Part shown: in pieces, positions 15,223 to 23,042 of the stretch
Layout of the letters: every line of letters begins with the position of its first letter
Position numbering within the stretch: the stretch's first letter is position 1
NCBI GenBank assembly: GCA_021847575.1
Contig: JAJZQO010000025.1
Coordinates: 1 to 33,015, forward strand
Source of the DNA: Bacillota bacterium
Lineage (GTDB): Bacteria; Bacillota; Sulfobacillia; JAJZYS01; JAJYTV01
DNA length: 33,015 bases
Direction of reading: 5' to 3'
Notes under the pieces: generated by a model
Databases searched by the model: none
Seen by the model: the letters and a program-made list of their open reading frames with translations, nothing else
Told to the model about the DNA's origin: nothing
Position numbers and translations under genes: made by a program

Positions 15223-16668
15223 TCACCGTTCCTTAGCCCCGGATGCCCCCGGCTTCAGCCGTGGGGAGGCAGGGGCGTACTCGAAACCATCTGCGAGGTG
15301 AATGAGGTTGCAATGCCGCCACGAGATGCCGTCCGCGCTGCCGACGCGGAACGAGCCGGCGGCGCGCACCCCGACGCGGCCGACGTGCAGTCCCACGTAC
15401 TTCCCTTTTGGCACCTCCGCCCGTACCAGGTCCCCAGTCCGAAAACCGAAGAACCGCTTTGCGCGCGGCGCATGGCGAATCGGAAAGCCGTGCCGGTCGG
15501 TGCCGCACCTCTGGCGCTTGCCGTGTCCTGTCGCCTTGATCTGCAACGCGGGCCCGGCATCCACCCTCAGTCCCGCCGGTGTCGACACCCCAACGCAGGC
15601 CGCGTCCAACCAATGCTCCTTCGGCAGGCCGAACCGTGTTCGGTTGAACTTGGTCAGGCCACCGCTACCGGCCTCGACGGGCAGGCCGATCTGAGAGAGC
15701 CGCCGCCAGAGCGCCCAGCGCGTCGCGTTGACCGCCGCCGCGTCCTTGAGCGGTGCCTTCGCCTGCGCCCGCACCCTGCCGCAGTTGGTGACGCGGACGA
15801 CATCGATCTCCTTCTGGCAGTCTTTGAGCGTCTGAGCCCATTCCTCCGGCGTGCGCCTGCCCTTCGCCTGGTTGCAGGTGTCGCAGGCGATCGCCAGGTT
15901 GGGCAAGCGATTGGTGCCGCCACGACTCTTCGGTGTCAAGTGCTCGACCTCGAGCACCGGATCTTGGGAGAGCCCGCCGCAGTAGGCACAAGTGTGACCG
16001 AACTTCAGGAGGAGGTACTCCTTCACCTCGTAGCCCGCGCGTTCGCCCTGCTGGTACTCGACGCCATGGATCTCGGAATTCTCGATCTTCTGCAGGTCGA
16101 AGCGCACCATCTCCGCCGAGATCGCCGCGACGGGCGCCAGGCGGCTCAGTCGTTTCGCCCAGGTCTCCACATTGGCCACCCTGCTCTCCAGCGACGGTGG
16201 CAGGCGGCGAGGCGGCGCCAACACCTCCGGGCGCTGACTCGCGTGCAGCCGGCAGGTTTTGTGCCCGTGCCGGGCGTTTCCGCCGCAAACGATGCAGGGT
16301 GCCGGATGCCTGTTCAAGAATCGGGGTGCCCGGTACCGGGCGTGCCGGAACCGGCGGCCCCGGCGCAGCGCCGCGCGGGCTACCATGCGGAGGTGGATTT
16401 GCTGGCCACGATGTTCGATCTCCGCGCCCCAGACGACGGTCGCCGTGCTTTCGTCCAGGATGGCAACACCTGTCATGCGGCTACCCGGATCGAGTTTGAC
16501 ACGGTGAGGATGGACGATGGAGTTCGCGACCTCACGATCCTTGAGGACGATCGTGAACGGCTGGTGGCAGAACACCGCCGCACGGCCCACCTTCAGCAGA
16601 TGGCGGGCCCGTGCTGGATGGCAGGGATCTAGTGGTTGCCGGTTCTTGTCCAGAACGAAGACTCGCAT
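15223..16668 (-). CDS. iscB: IscB, RNA-guided RuvC/HNH nuclease of the IS200/IS605 superfamily
   Basis: A 481-residue IscB, the ancestor-type relative of Cas9. In order: a PLMP-like start (QPLDPCHPARARHLLKVGRA), RuvC-I with Asp60 (VKLDPGSRMTGVAI), an Arg-rich bridge helix (RRGRRFRHARYRAPRFLNR), a zinc-like CIVCGG, RuvC-II with Glu186 (AISAEMVRFD), the HNH domain (CAYCGG, VEHLTPKSRGGTNR with His243, CDTCNQAKG) and RuvC-III with Asp355 (KEHWLDAACVG). All catalytic residues are present, so it looks active. The C-terminus (PRLKPGA) is encoded by the right-end repeat. ATG 16668 follows AGGAGG 8 bases upstream. No Y1 transposase is in the window, so mobility would depend on one elsewhere. Confidence 0.94.
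   Translation of the reverse strand: MRVFVLDKNRQPLDPCHPARARHLLKVGRAAVFCHQPFTIVLKDREVANSIVHPHRVKLDPGSRMTGVAILDESTATVVWGAEIEHRGQQIHLRMVARAALRRGRRFRHARYRAPRFLNRHPAPCIVCGGNARHGHKTCRLHASQRPEVLAPPRRLPPSLESRVANVETWAKRLSRLAPVAAISAEMVRFDLQKIENSEIHGVEYQQGERAGYEVKEYLLLKFGHTCAYCGGLSQDPVLEVEHLTPKSRGGTNRLPNLAIACDTCNQAKGRRTPEEWAQTLKDCQKEIDVVRVTNCGRVRAQAKAPLKDAAAVNATRWALWRRLSQIGLPVEAGSGGLTKFNRTRFGLPKEHWLDAACVGVSTPAGLRVDAGPALQIKATGHGKRQRCGTDRHGFPIRHAPRAKRFFGFRTGDLVRAEVPKGKYVGLHVGRVGVRAAGSFRVGSADGISWRHCNLIHLADGFEYAPASPRLKPGASGAKER
15245..15266 (-). repeat. IscB element right-end repeat
   Basis: A 22-base sequence with the imperfect hairpin CCCCCGGCTTCAGCCGTGGGG, here encoding the last residues of IscB. It matches the left-end copy at 16904-16925 in the same orientation with one mismatch. 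Such subterminal hairpins mark the ends of IS200/IS605-type elements. The true cleavage site should lie within a few dozen bases, near the response-regulator start. Confidence 0.65.
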
Positions 16669-16930
16669 TGAAACGGCCTCCTTACGGAGACAACTCGGCT
16701 TTCGCCGGTAAAGTGAGCCTCGCCGATGTTATCCGGGCTTGTCGTGTCCAGGACGCTGGCTTCGACCCCGTACGCCTGTTTGACCCTGGACGACAGAGCG
16801 GCAGGCTGGCTCGCGCACCCGCCGGTGTCGTAACCCGGATAACGTAGCCCGATGGTCCGAAGACCCTGGCTGGGGCTGGTCAACCCCGGACTTGCCTCAG
16901 CCGGCCCCCGGCTTTAGCCGTGGGGTGGTT
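16669..16930 (-). ncRNA. Putative omegaRNA scaffold of IscB
   Basis: IscB guide RNAs are transcribed from the region just upstream of iscB. This stretch has no gene but strong pairing: CCCGGATAAC (16834-16843) with GTTATCCGGG (16728-16737), a perfect 10-base long-range stem; GTCCAGG with CCTGGAC near 16746-16790; and a small CTCC-loop-GGAG hairpin (16678-16689) that also contains the iscB ribosome binding site. The guide would come from the flank beyond the left-end repeat, at about 16926-16950. Boundaries are approximate. Confidence 0.6.
16904..16925 (-). repeat. IscB element left-end repeat
   Basis: Second copy of the 22-base end repeat (core CCCCCGGCTTTAGCCGTGGGG), differing at one base from 15245-15266. 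It sits about 240 bases upstream of the iscB start, at the expected 5' edge of the element and of the omegaRNA scaffold. Confidence 0.65.
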
Positions 16931-17044
16931 GACTCCCCTGGGCGCAGCGTCAGCGGTGGCCGAGTGTACGGTTCGCGGCCCAGGGCGGCTCTCCCTGCGT
17001 GTCCGCGGCAGGCGTTGACGGCAGCAGAGGGGAATACCACCACC

Positions 17045-17569
17045 ATGACATCGCATGACTGGAACTCGCTGAAACGCGGTCGCTGGACAACCGTCGGCCT
17101 GATCGTCGTCGCCGCCGTGGTCCTGATCCTGCTGCGCTCGAACCAGCGCCAGAACATATCGCGGGCCTGGAGCCTCTATTCGGTGGGCTACGTCCTGAAG
17201 ACATCGCAAACCCAGGAACTCTTGCAGACCGCGTATTGGCTGCGCCTGCCGAAAAGCGTCGCCGGCCTGCCGTACAGGGGTGCGGTGGTTCATCCCGAGG
17301 GGGCCCGCGGCATCGCCTTCGTCGAACTGCTGTACGGACGGTTTCCGAGCGCGTTCGTCGACGTCTCAGAGTCGCAGCAGCCGCTCTCCGTCGGCGACGC
17401 GGGCCACGCCGCGCGGATCGGGCAGGCGCGGGCGCATGTCGGCACAGTGAGGCTACGCGGCGTTTTGCGGCAGTTCGCGATCTTCAGGAGCGGCGCCAAC
17501 TACTACCTCGTCGTCGCACCGCAGGGCTCGCCGGACTTCCGCCCAGCGGTGGCGCAGCTCGGCCGCTAG
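17045..17569 (+). CDS. Membrane-anchored protein of unknown function
   Basis: A 174-residue protein, not recognised. A basic N-terminus (LKRGRW) is followed by one membrane segment at about residues 16-31 (TTVGLIVVAAVVLILL), so the rest (residues 35-174) should be outside the membrane. The outer part has beta-rich pieces such as GIAFVELLYGRFPSAFVDVSESQQPL and YYLVVAPQG, faintly like DUF4367 or lipoprotein-type domains attached to anti-sigma factors, but this is a guess. ATG 17045 is used because it begins just ahead of the membrane segment, with GAGGGG 12 bases upstream; a longer frame from 16892 would run back through the IscB end repeat. It is divergent from the two-component pair, now separated from it by IscB. 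Confidence 0.6.
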   Translation: MTSHDWNSLKRGRWTTVGLIVVAAVVLILLRSNQRQNISRAWSLYSVGYVLKTSQTQELLQTAYWLRLPKSVAGLPYRGAVVHPEGARGIAFVELLYGRFPSAFVDVSESQQPLSVGDAGHAARIGQARAHVGTVRLRGVLRQFAIFRSGANYYLVVAPQGSPDFRPAVAQLGR

Positions 17570-17645
17570 GCCTGGTGGCTTGCGGTGCCCGGCGACTGGC
17601 TGACGCGGCAAGGCCGAGGCGCATGCTGCGGGTGCCATTCAGCCG

Positions 17646-17674
17646 TTGGCATTACTTGGCTTTTGGCCTAGAAT
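17646..17674 (+). promoter_or_regulatory. Sigma-A-type promoter of the S41-like gene
   Basis: TTGGCA (17646-17651), a 17-base spacer, and TAGAAT (17669-17674): five of six matches in both boxes. Transcription would start near 17681, about 36 bases before the TTG start codon. Confidence 0.7.
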
Positions 17675-17716
17675 CCCTCCAGTCGACCAAGCTTTGGCGA
17701 ACGGAGGGAGCCTGGC

Positions 17717-19042
17717 TTGCGTTTGAAGCTGCTCTTTGCGGGCCTCGCGTTGCTCGCCCTGTCGGCCCTTTGCGTGCCGCGCTTCGCGCCCCAGGACCTC
17801 GCGGTGCCATTGCCCGAAGCCCGGCTGGACCTGCTCGCGACCGCCCGGCAGGTGATCGCGACCCATCCCGACTTCACAGAGCTCGGGCAGGGCAGCGCCA
17901 GCTATCTCGCCTTCGTGCGCACTCTCCAGGGCGATCTGCGCGAACCGCTGCCCTGGTGGCGGGTCTACGAGGACGAGGACCTCGTCCTGAACTACGTCCA
18001 CGACCCCCACACCAACCTGCAGAACAACTTTTCGCCGTTCTCGAGTCCGGACATCCTGCCGCTCGGCTTCGACTGGGCGAGGGGTGGGCTCGTCGCCTAC
18101 CGCGTGGCGGGCTCGCCGCGCGCCGTCCGGACGGGCGACCGCGTCCTCCAGATCGGCGGCTTGCCGGTAGCTGGGCTGCTCCCGCGCCTGCGCAGGTTCC
18201 TGAGCGGCAATGGGCCATGGCTCAGGACGCTCGCGGGCCTCACCCTGCCCTTCGGCGACACCCTGCGCTGGCTCGGTCTGGTGCGCAAGGGTCGGGTGGA
18301 GTTGCGCCTCTCGTCGCCGTCCGGACAGACCTACAGCATCTCCGAGGATCTCGTGCCCACAGACCTCGCAAGCGCGCGGGCCTACCTGCTCGGAGAGCAG
18401 AATTTCATGGCGCGCTACATCGCGCCGCCGAGGTCTGTCCTGACGCATGCCGGCCCCTTCTACGCCTGGGGCCTCACGCCGGACTACGCCCTCTTCACGC
18501 TCGCGAGCTGCGACGACACTCCTGGCTACGAAAGGGCCATCACGGCCTTCTTCCGTGCGGCGCAGGCAGCCGACGTCGGGTACGTGGTCATCGACCTGCA
18601 GCAGAACATGGGTGGCGACGAGGCCGTCGCGCAGCCCATGCTCCGGTACCTGCCGCTGCGCCCCGCCTACACAAACCGGCAGGATCCTGTCAATCCGCGC
18701 CAGATCTACCGCGGCAAAGTCTACGTCCTGATCGACGGGGGCAGCATGAGCTCCGCGGTCGATATCGCCGAACTGCTCAGCGAAGCAGGCTACGCGACAC
18801 TCGTCGGCAGTCCGGCGGGGATGGCGAGCCAGGCGCCGGGCAACGTTCAGTCCTACCGCACGCCGGACGGCCGCATGGCGTACATCGTGTCTACGGAGTT
18901 CGTGCCTTCCGTCAACGGGCAGGTCACGCCGGCTCTGGCTCCGGCCATCAGCCTGCCTCTGACCGCGCGCGACATCGCGCGCGGGCGCAATCCCGTGGCC
19001 GCATGGCTCGGCAAGCTCGCGGCGCCCCGCGTCAAGACCTGA
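17717..19042 (+). CDS. Exported S41-family (tail-specific-protease-like) peptidase
   Basis: A 441-residue protein with a signal peptide (LKLLFAGLALLALSALC; Cys19 could make it a lipoprotein). The middle contains a short PDZ-like part (GLVAYRVAGSPRAVRTGDRVLQIGGLPVAGLLPRLR). The C-terminal domain is S41-like: YVVIDLQQNMGGDEAV (DLRxNxGG equivalent), VYVLIDGGSMSSAVDIAELL with the likely nucleophile Ser in GGSxSS, then TLVGSPAG. In classical CtpA proteases a Lys follows the VGxxT motif; here it reads LVGSPAGMAS, so the dyad may differ. TTG 17717 is chosen because GGAGGGAG (17703-17710) is 6 bases upstream. It has its own promoter. The substrate is unknown. Confidence 0.78.
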   Translation: MRLKLLFAGLALLALSALCVPRFAPQDLAVPLPEARLDLLATARQVIATHPDFTELGQGSASYLAFVRTLQGDLREPLPWWRVYEDEDLVLNYVHDPHTNLQNNFSPFSSPDILPLGFDWARGGLVAYRVAGSPRAVRTGDRVLQIGGLPVAGLLPRLRRFLSGNGPWLRTLAGLTLPFGDTLRWLGLVRKGRVELRLSSPSGQTYSISEDLVPTDLASARAYLLGEQNFMARYIAPPRSVLTHAGPFYAWGLTPDYALFTLASCDDTPGYERAITAFFRAAQAADVGYVVIDLQQNMGGDEAVAQPMLRYLPLRPAYTNRQDPVNPRQIYRGKVYVLIDGGSMSSAVDIAELLSEAGYATLVGSPAGMASQAPGNVQSYRTPDGRMAYIVSTEFVPSVNGQVTPALAPAISLPLTARDIARGRNPVAAWLGKLAAPRVKT

Positions 19043-19055
19043 CGGCGCCGCTGAC

Positions 19056-19072
19056 GCCGCCCGTGGGGCGGC
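19056..19072. terminator. Hairpin between convergent genes
   Basis: GCCGCCC (19056-19062), a 3-base loop, and GGGCGGC (19066-19072) form a perfect 7-base stem in the 34-base gap between the S41-like gene (+) and the ROK kinase (-). No T-tract follows on either strand, so it may be only a weak bidirectional end. Confidence 0.4.
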
Positions 19073-19076
19073 CCAA

Positions 19077-19976
19077 TCAGTTGTGCTCGATGCCGCGCCG
19101 CGCGAAGTAGGCGGCGCCGATCAGGGGTGCCGGCCCGCCCAGCTGCGCGGGCAGGATGGGAAGCGGCAGGTTGGCGGCCCAGGCGCGCTGGCGCAGGCTC
19201 TGCAGGAGCGAGGGCTGCAGCAGGTCCAGGCTCTGGGCCAACGACCCGCCCGCGATCACCGCCTGGGGATTCGCGACCTGCGCGACGATCGCGCAGGCGA
19301 CGCCGAGGGCCCGTCCCGCGTGCCGGTACACGGCGAGCGCCGCGGCCTCGCCGCCGCGAGCGCGCTCCGCGATCTCCCTGGCGCCGATCTCGAGTCCCGT
19401 CCGTCCGCGGTAGGCGCGTTCGATCGAGGGCCCCGCCGCGATCGCCTCGACGCAGCCCCGCCTGCCGCAGCCGCAGGCGGGTCCCCGCGCCTCCGCCTGG
19501 AAGTGCCCGACTTCGCCTGCGGCGCCGTCAGCACCCAACACCGGCCTGCCGTCCAGGATCAGGCCGCCGCCGATGCCGGTGCCGAGCGTGATGTAGAAGA
19601 ATGACTGCAGACCCTTGCCGGCCCCCGCCGCGTATTCCCCGAGGCCGCCCATCAGGGCGTCGCGCTGCGCGAAGAGGGGCAGGCCAAGGTTCAACATGGC
19701 GGCATAGTCCGCCACCTTCTGGCCGACCCAGCCCTTGGGCAGGTTCGGGGCCTGCAGCAAGGTGTCGCGTGCGACAGGACCTGGCAGCGAAAGACCGACG
19801 GCGTTCGGCTTGGCCTTCGCCCGTCGCGCCATGGCCTGCAGTCGCCGGCCGACTTCGCCCAACTGGGCGGCGGGAGGCTCCTGCTCTGTCTCCATGCGGT
19901 CCTCGGCGACGATGCGGCCCTCTTCGACAAGCGCGTAGGCGATCTTCGTGCCGCCCACGTCAATGGCGTACTCCAT
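19077..19976 (-). CDS. ROK-family sugar kinase (glucokinase-like)
   Basis: A 299-residue ROK protein. MEYAIDVGGTKIAYALVEEG is the N-terminal phosphate-binding motif, VGLSLPGPV the sugar-domain motif, AQRDALMGGLGEY holds the catalytic Asp, FFYITLGTGIGGGLILDG is the second phosphate loop, and CGCGRRGCVEAIAAG is the ROK zinc-binding signature. It probably phosphorylates glucose or a related sugar. Start at ATG 19976, as the motif begins immediately; upstream extensions are low-complexity Arg/Gly sequence. There is no HTH domain, so it is an enzyme, not a NagC/XylR-type repressor. Confidence 0.9.
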   Translation of the reverse strand: MEYAIDVGGTKIAYALVEEGRIVAEDRMETEQEPPAAQLGEVGRRLQAMARRAKAKPNAVGLSLPGPVARDTLLQAPNLPKGWVGQKVADYAAMLNLGLPLFAQRDALMGGLGEYAAGAGKGLQSFFYITLGTGIGGGLILDGRPVLGADGAAGEVGHFQAEARGPACGCGRRGCVEAIAAGPSIERAYRGRTGLEIGAREIAERARGGEAAALAVYRHAGRALGVACAIVAQVANPQAVIAGGSLAQSLDLLQPSLLQSLRQRAWAANLPLPILPAQLGGPAPLIGAAYFARRGIEHN

Positions 19977-20150
19977 CGGCTTGACCCGGCTCCGTCCGAC
20001 AGCGGCCGCGCAGCGCCCGCGGCATAGGCTGCCGTCCGTCCTCCCCCGGCCAGGCGTTCGCCCCCTTACATGGATTCTCCCTTGCGGGATGCGGCGGGGA
20101 GGCCCTGCAGCAAGCGGCCGGCGCACACGTCTGCCGGCCTTCACATGACA

Positions 20151-20171
20151 GGCGTTCGCGCCGCGAACGCC
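20151..20171. repeat. 21-bp perfect palindrome upstream of the DUF1540 gene
   Basis: GGCGTTCGCG (20151-20160), one central C, then CGCGAACGCC (20162-20171). It lies in the divergent gap between the ROK kinase and the DUF1540 gene, 61 bases before the latter's start. GGCGTTCG recurs at 20053-20060. Size and symmetry suit an operator for a dimeric regulator. Confidence 0.6.
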
Positions 20172-20231
20172 CATCCCTGCCCGCTATACCTTCTCCTCCC
20201 GGCGGACATGCTACTTCGGGAGGGACGCCAA

Positions 20232-20456
20232 ATGCACGAGCTAACGGTGCGGTGCACGATCGACAACTGCCACTACTGGGGGCAGGGCAACGTCTGCGAT
20301 GCGCGCGAGATTCTGATCACGAGCGACCAGGTCGGCGGCAGGTACCCCCAACACATCGACACGCAGCAGCTCTCGACGATCCTCGAGGAGGTCGGGGAAA
20401 CGCCGGCGAGCCGCTGCGAGGAGACCTGCTGCAAGACGTTCAAGGCCAAGCGCTAG
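20232..20456 (+). CDS. DUF1540-domain protein
   Basis: A 74-residue Cys-rich protein: VRCTIDNCHYWGQGNVCDAREILI matches DUF1540 (Cys8, Cys13, Cys22), followed by a spacer and RCEETCCKTF. Such proteins are common in spore-forming Bacillota; metal binding is presumed and the function is unknown. GGGAGGG lies about 10 bases before ATG 20232. Its stop overlaps the metX stop tail to tail in a shared CTAG. Confidence 0.85.
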   Translation: MHELTVRCTIDNCHYWGQGNVCDAREILITSDQVGGRYPQHIDTQQLSTILEEVGETPASRCEETCCKTFKAKR

Positions 20457-21499
20457 AAGGCGGCGCGGTTGCGCGGCGCGATTCCGGCGGCCCCGCCTGC
20501 GGGCGGGGCCGCTTGCGCCTGTGCGAGGAGCGTGCCCAGGATGCCCGCGAGGGCGTTCTGCTCCGCGAGGAACGCGTCGTGCCCCATCTCCGTCTCGAGC
20601 CGCGCCAGGCCACCGGGCACCCCGAGCATGCGCAAGGCCGAGTTCAGGGAGTTGACCGACTGTTCGGGGAAGAGCCAGTCGCGCTCGATCGAGACGAGAT
20701 CGATCCGCGTGTCCCGCCCGACCGAGAGATCCCAGGCGAAGTTCGCCATGGCGCGGCTGAGGAGCAGGTAGCTCCAGGCGGAGAACCGTTCGGCCAGGCG
20801 GTCGCCGTGATGGTCCAGGTAGCTCTCCACCGCGAAGCGGCGGCGACCGGCCGGAGCCGGGTTCCGGCCGAACCTCGCTTCGAAGTGGGGTTCGGAGCGG
20901 TAGGTGGCCATCGCGACGGCGCGCGCCGCCCGGAGGCCGCCTGCCGCGTCGCCGTGGGCGAGGCCGAGCTCGAGCGCGACGTGCTGCGCGTGGCAGAGAG
21001 CCACCTGCAGCGCAGGCAATCGGTCGGCGGCGCCGATCGCGATGGCGTGGCGGACGGGAAGCGTGTCCTGGCCTGACCAGGCGAGGGCCTGGAGCCCGCC
21101 GAGCGAGCCGCCGATGACGAGCGCCACGCGCTCGACGCCGAGTTGCACGAGGACGCGGCGCTGCGCCTCGACCATGTCGTCCACCGTGATCTCGGGGAAG
21201 GGGCGCCCGTCCGGCAGGAGCCCGTTCGGGTCAGGGCCCGTGCTGCCGTAGCAGCTGCCGATGACGTTCATCGCCACGACAAAACTGCGGTCCGTGTCGA
21301 TGACCTTGCCGGGGCCGACGATCTCCCGCCACCAGCCTTGGGCAGGGCCCCAGTCGGCGGGGTGCTGGTCGCCTGTGAGCGCATGGCAGATTAGCACTGC
21401 CTCGGGTCCTCTCTGGCCCCAGGTCTGGTAGGCGACGCCGGCGTCCGTGAGGCGCCCGCCGCGCGCAAGCGGCAGGTCGCCGATCGCTGCGCGCGGCAT
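20453..21499 (-). CDS. metX: Homoserine O-acetyltransferase
   Basis: A 348-residue alpha/beta-hydrolase acyltransferase that activates homoserine for methionine synthesis. Visible: VLICHALTGDQH (oxyanion side), FVVAMNVIGSCYGSTGPDP, the family marker; VALVIGGSLGGLQALAW with the nucleophilic Ser; the Asp in IERDWLFPEQ; and the His in ETEMGHDAFLAE, completing the triad. Start at ATG 21499 overlaps the metY stop by one base (TGATG), so the two are translated from one SAM-riboswitch-controlled mRNA. The C-terminal tail (AQAAPPAGGAAG) is encoded by a GC hairpin. Confidence 0.93.
   Translation of the reverse strand: MPRAAIGDLPLARGGRLTDAGVAYQTWGQRGPEAVLICHALTGDQHPADWGPAQGWWREIVGPGKVIDTDRSFVVAMNVIGSCYGSTGPDPNGLLPDGRPFPEITVDDMVEAQRRVLVQLGVERVALVIGGSLGGLQALAWSGQDTLPVRHAIAIGAADRLPALQVALCHAQHVALELGLAHGDAAGGLRAARAVAMATYRSEPHFEARFGRNPAPAGRRRFAVESYLDHHGDRLAERFSAWSYLLLSRAMANFAWDLSVGRDTRIDLVSIERDWLFPEQSVNSLNSALRMLGVPGGLARLETEMGHDAFLAEQNALAGILGTLLAQAQAAPPAGGAAGIAPRNRAAF
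20487..20512. terminator. GC-rich hairpin inside the 3' end of metX, possible terminator for the DUF1540 gene
   Basis: GCGGCCCCGCC (20487-20497) pairs perfectly with GGCGGGGCCGC (20502-20512) across a 4-base loop, 31 bases after the DUF1540 stop. On the + strand it is followed by only two T. It lies in coding sequence of metX on the other strand. Confidence 0.35.
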
Positions 21500-22776
21500 C
21501 AGGCGCGGCTCGCCGCGAGGGCCCCTTGCAGATCCTCCATGAGGTCCTGCGGATCCTCGAGGCCGAAGGAAAGGCGCACGAGGTCGTCGGGGACGCCGGC
21601 GAGCCGGCGCTCCTCGCTCGTGAGCTGTTGGTGCGTGGTCGTGGCGGGGTGGATCACAAGCGAGCGCGCGTCGCCCACGTTGGCGACGTGGGAAAAGAGC
21701 TTCAGCGCGTCGATGAAGCGTGGACCCGCCTCGACGCCGCCCTTGAGGCCGAACGTCAGGATGCCCGAGTAGCCGCCCTGCAGGTAGCGGTGCGCAACGG
21801 CGTGCGAAGGATGGTCCGCGAGACCCGGGTAGCTGACCCAGGCCACATCCGGCTGCTGCTGCAGCCACTCGGCGATGGTCAGGGCCGTCTCGGAGATGCG
21901 CTGCATGCGCAAAGGCAGGGTCTCGACGCCAAGGAGCAGCAGGTGCGCGTCGGCGGGGCTCAGGCATGAGCCGAGGTCGCGCAAGAGCTGAACCCTCGCC
22001 TTGATGATGTAGGCAAGGCTGCCGAATGCGTCGACATAGCGGACGCCGTGGTAGCTCGGGTCGGGCTCCGTCAGCTCCGGGAACTTCCCCTGCGTCCAGT
22101 CGAAGTGCCCACCGTCGACGATCACGCCAGCGATCACCTGGCCGTGTCCGCCGATGTACTTCGTCGCGGAGTGGATGATGATGTCGGCGCCGTGTTCGAA
22201 CGGACGGCAGAGGTAGGGGGTGGCGAACGTGTTGTCGACCACGAGGGGCACGCCGTGGCGGTGGCTCAGTTCCGCGATCGCGGCGATGTCGGCGACGTCG
22301 AGGCGCGGATTGCCGATGGTCTCGATGTACACCGCGCGCGTGCGCTCGTCGATCTCCCGCGCGAGTGCCTCGGGCGCCACGTCCGACGCAAGCTTCACCT
22401 CGATGCCCAGACGCTCGAACGTGCTGCGCAGCAGGTTGTGCGTGCCGCCGTAGAGGTTGGGCGCAGCGACGATGCGGTCGCCCGCCCTGGCCAGGTTAAG
22501 CAATGCGAGCGTGATCGCCGCTTGCCCGGACGAGGTGGCCAGCGCGCCGACACCACCTTCGAGGGCTGCGATCCGCTCCTCGAAGACGGCGGTCGTCGGG
22601 TTCATGATCCGGGTGTAGATGTTGCCGAACTCCTCCAGCGCGAACAGCCGGCCGGCGTGCGCGGTGTCGTGGAAGGCGTAGGATGTCGTGCGGTGGATCG
22701 GCACCGCGAGCGAACCGGTCGTCGGGTCTGGCTTCTGGCCGGCGTGCAGCGCCAGCGTCGCGAATCTCTGTGCCAA
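21499..22776 (-). CDS. metY: O-acetylhomoserine sulfhydrylase (aminocarboxypropyltransferase)
   Basis: A 425-residue Cys/Met-metabolism PLP enzyme that makes homocysteine from O-acetylhomoserine and sulfide. Motifs: [95 protein letters not shown], and [16 protein letters not shown] with the PLP Lys. TTG 22776 is the start: AAAGGAGA lies 7 bases upstream, whereas a longer frame would extend back through the riboswitch terminator. First gene of the metY-metX operon; expression is set by the SAM-I riboswitch. Confidence 0.94.
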   Translation of the reverse strand: MAQRFATLALHAGQKPDPTTGSLAVPIHRTTSYAFHDTAHAGRLFALEEFGNIYTRIMNPTTAVFEERIAALEGGVGALATSSGQAAITLALLNLARAGDRIVAAPNLYGGTHNLLRSTFERLGIEVKLASDVAPEALAREIDERTRAVYIETIGNPRLDVADIAAIAELSHRHGVPLVVDNTFATPYLCRPFEHGADIIIHSATKYIGGHGQVIAGVIVDGGHFDWTQGKFPELTEPDPSYHGVRYVDAFGSLAYIIKARVQLLRDLGSCLSPADAHLLLLGVETLPLRMQRISETALTIAEWLQQQPDVAWVSYPGLADHPSHAVAHRYLQGGYSGILTFGLKGGVEAGPRFIDALKLFSHVANVGDARSLVIHPATTTHQQLTSEERRLAGVPDDLVRLSFGLEDPQDLMEDLQGALAASRA

Positions 22777-22805
22777 GGATCCGTCTCCTTTCGGTCCTGG
22801 CGAAA

Positions 22806-22831
22806 CAAAAAATGCGCCTGAGGGCGCATGC
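22806..22831 (-). terminator. Intrinsic terminator of the metY leader
   Basis: On the minus strand ATGCGCC-CTCA-GGCGCAT (plus 22812-22829) is followed by a run of six T. It sits between the SAM-I aptamer and the metY ribosome binding site, the expression platform expected for transcriptional control: SAM bound, the terminator forms. Confidence 0.85.
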
Positions 22832-22844
22832 TGTTCGCTGACCC

Positions 22845-22952
22845 TCTTATCTCTCAACCCGGAGCTCCCGGGTTGCAGGAATTGGCACCGACGGCGCGTA
22901 GCGCCCGGTTGCCGGGTTTCATTGGGCCAGTCCCTCCACCTCTCGCGATAAC
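22845..22952 (-). ncRNA. SAM-I (S-box) riboswitch
   Basis: The minus strand carries the S-box consensus in order: TTATCGCGAGAGGTGGAGGG (5' P1 side and start of P2), ACTGGCCCAATGAAACCCGGCA, GGTGCCAATTCC and a closing GAGAGATAAG whose GATAA pairs with TTATC to form P1. These are the conserved core bases of SAM-I aptamers. It is followed by the intrinsic terminator and metY. High SAM should switch metY-metX off. Confidence 0.95.
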
Positions 22953-23013
22953 AGGTACTTATGCAGTTGTCGAAACGGCTACGGCGGTGCCTCCTCTCGT
23001 GGATATTGACGCC

Positions 23014-23042
23014 ATTATGCAGGCCCTGGCGGCGGGCGTCAA
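23014..23042 (-). promoter_or_regulatory. Sigma-A promoter of the SAM-riboswitch-metY-metX operon
   Basis: On the minus strand TTGACG (plus 23037-23042), a 17-base spacer, and CATAAT (plus 23014-23019), five of six matches in each box. The start site would be near 23007, giving about 55 bases before the aptamer. Confidence 0.72.

Noticed and set aside
15124-16632. Plus-strand 502-codon frame opposite iscB
   Set aside because: Shadow frame; iscB on the minus strand has every RuvC and HNH motif.
15245-16925. CRISPR array suggested by the repeated 22-base sequence and a Cas9-like nuclease
   Set aside because: Only two copies, 1.6 kb apart, at the two ends of iscB; these are transposon end repeats, and no cas genes are present.
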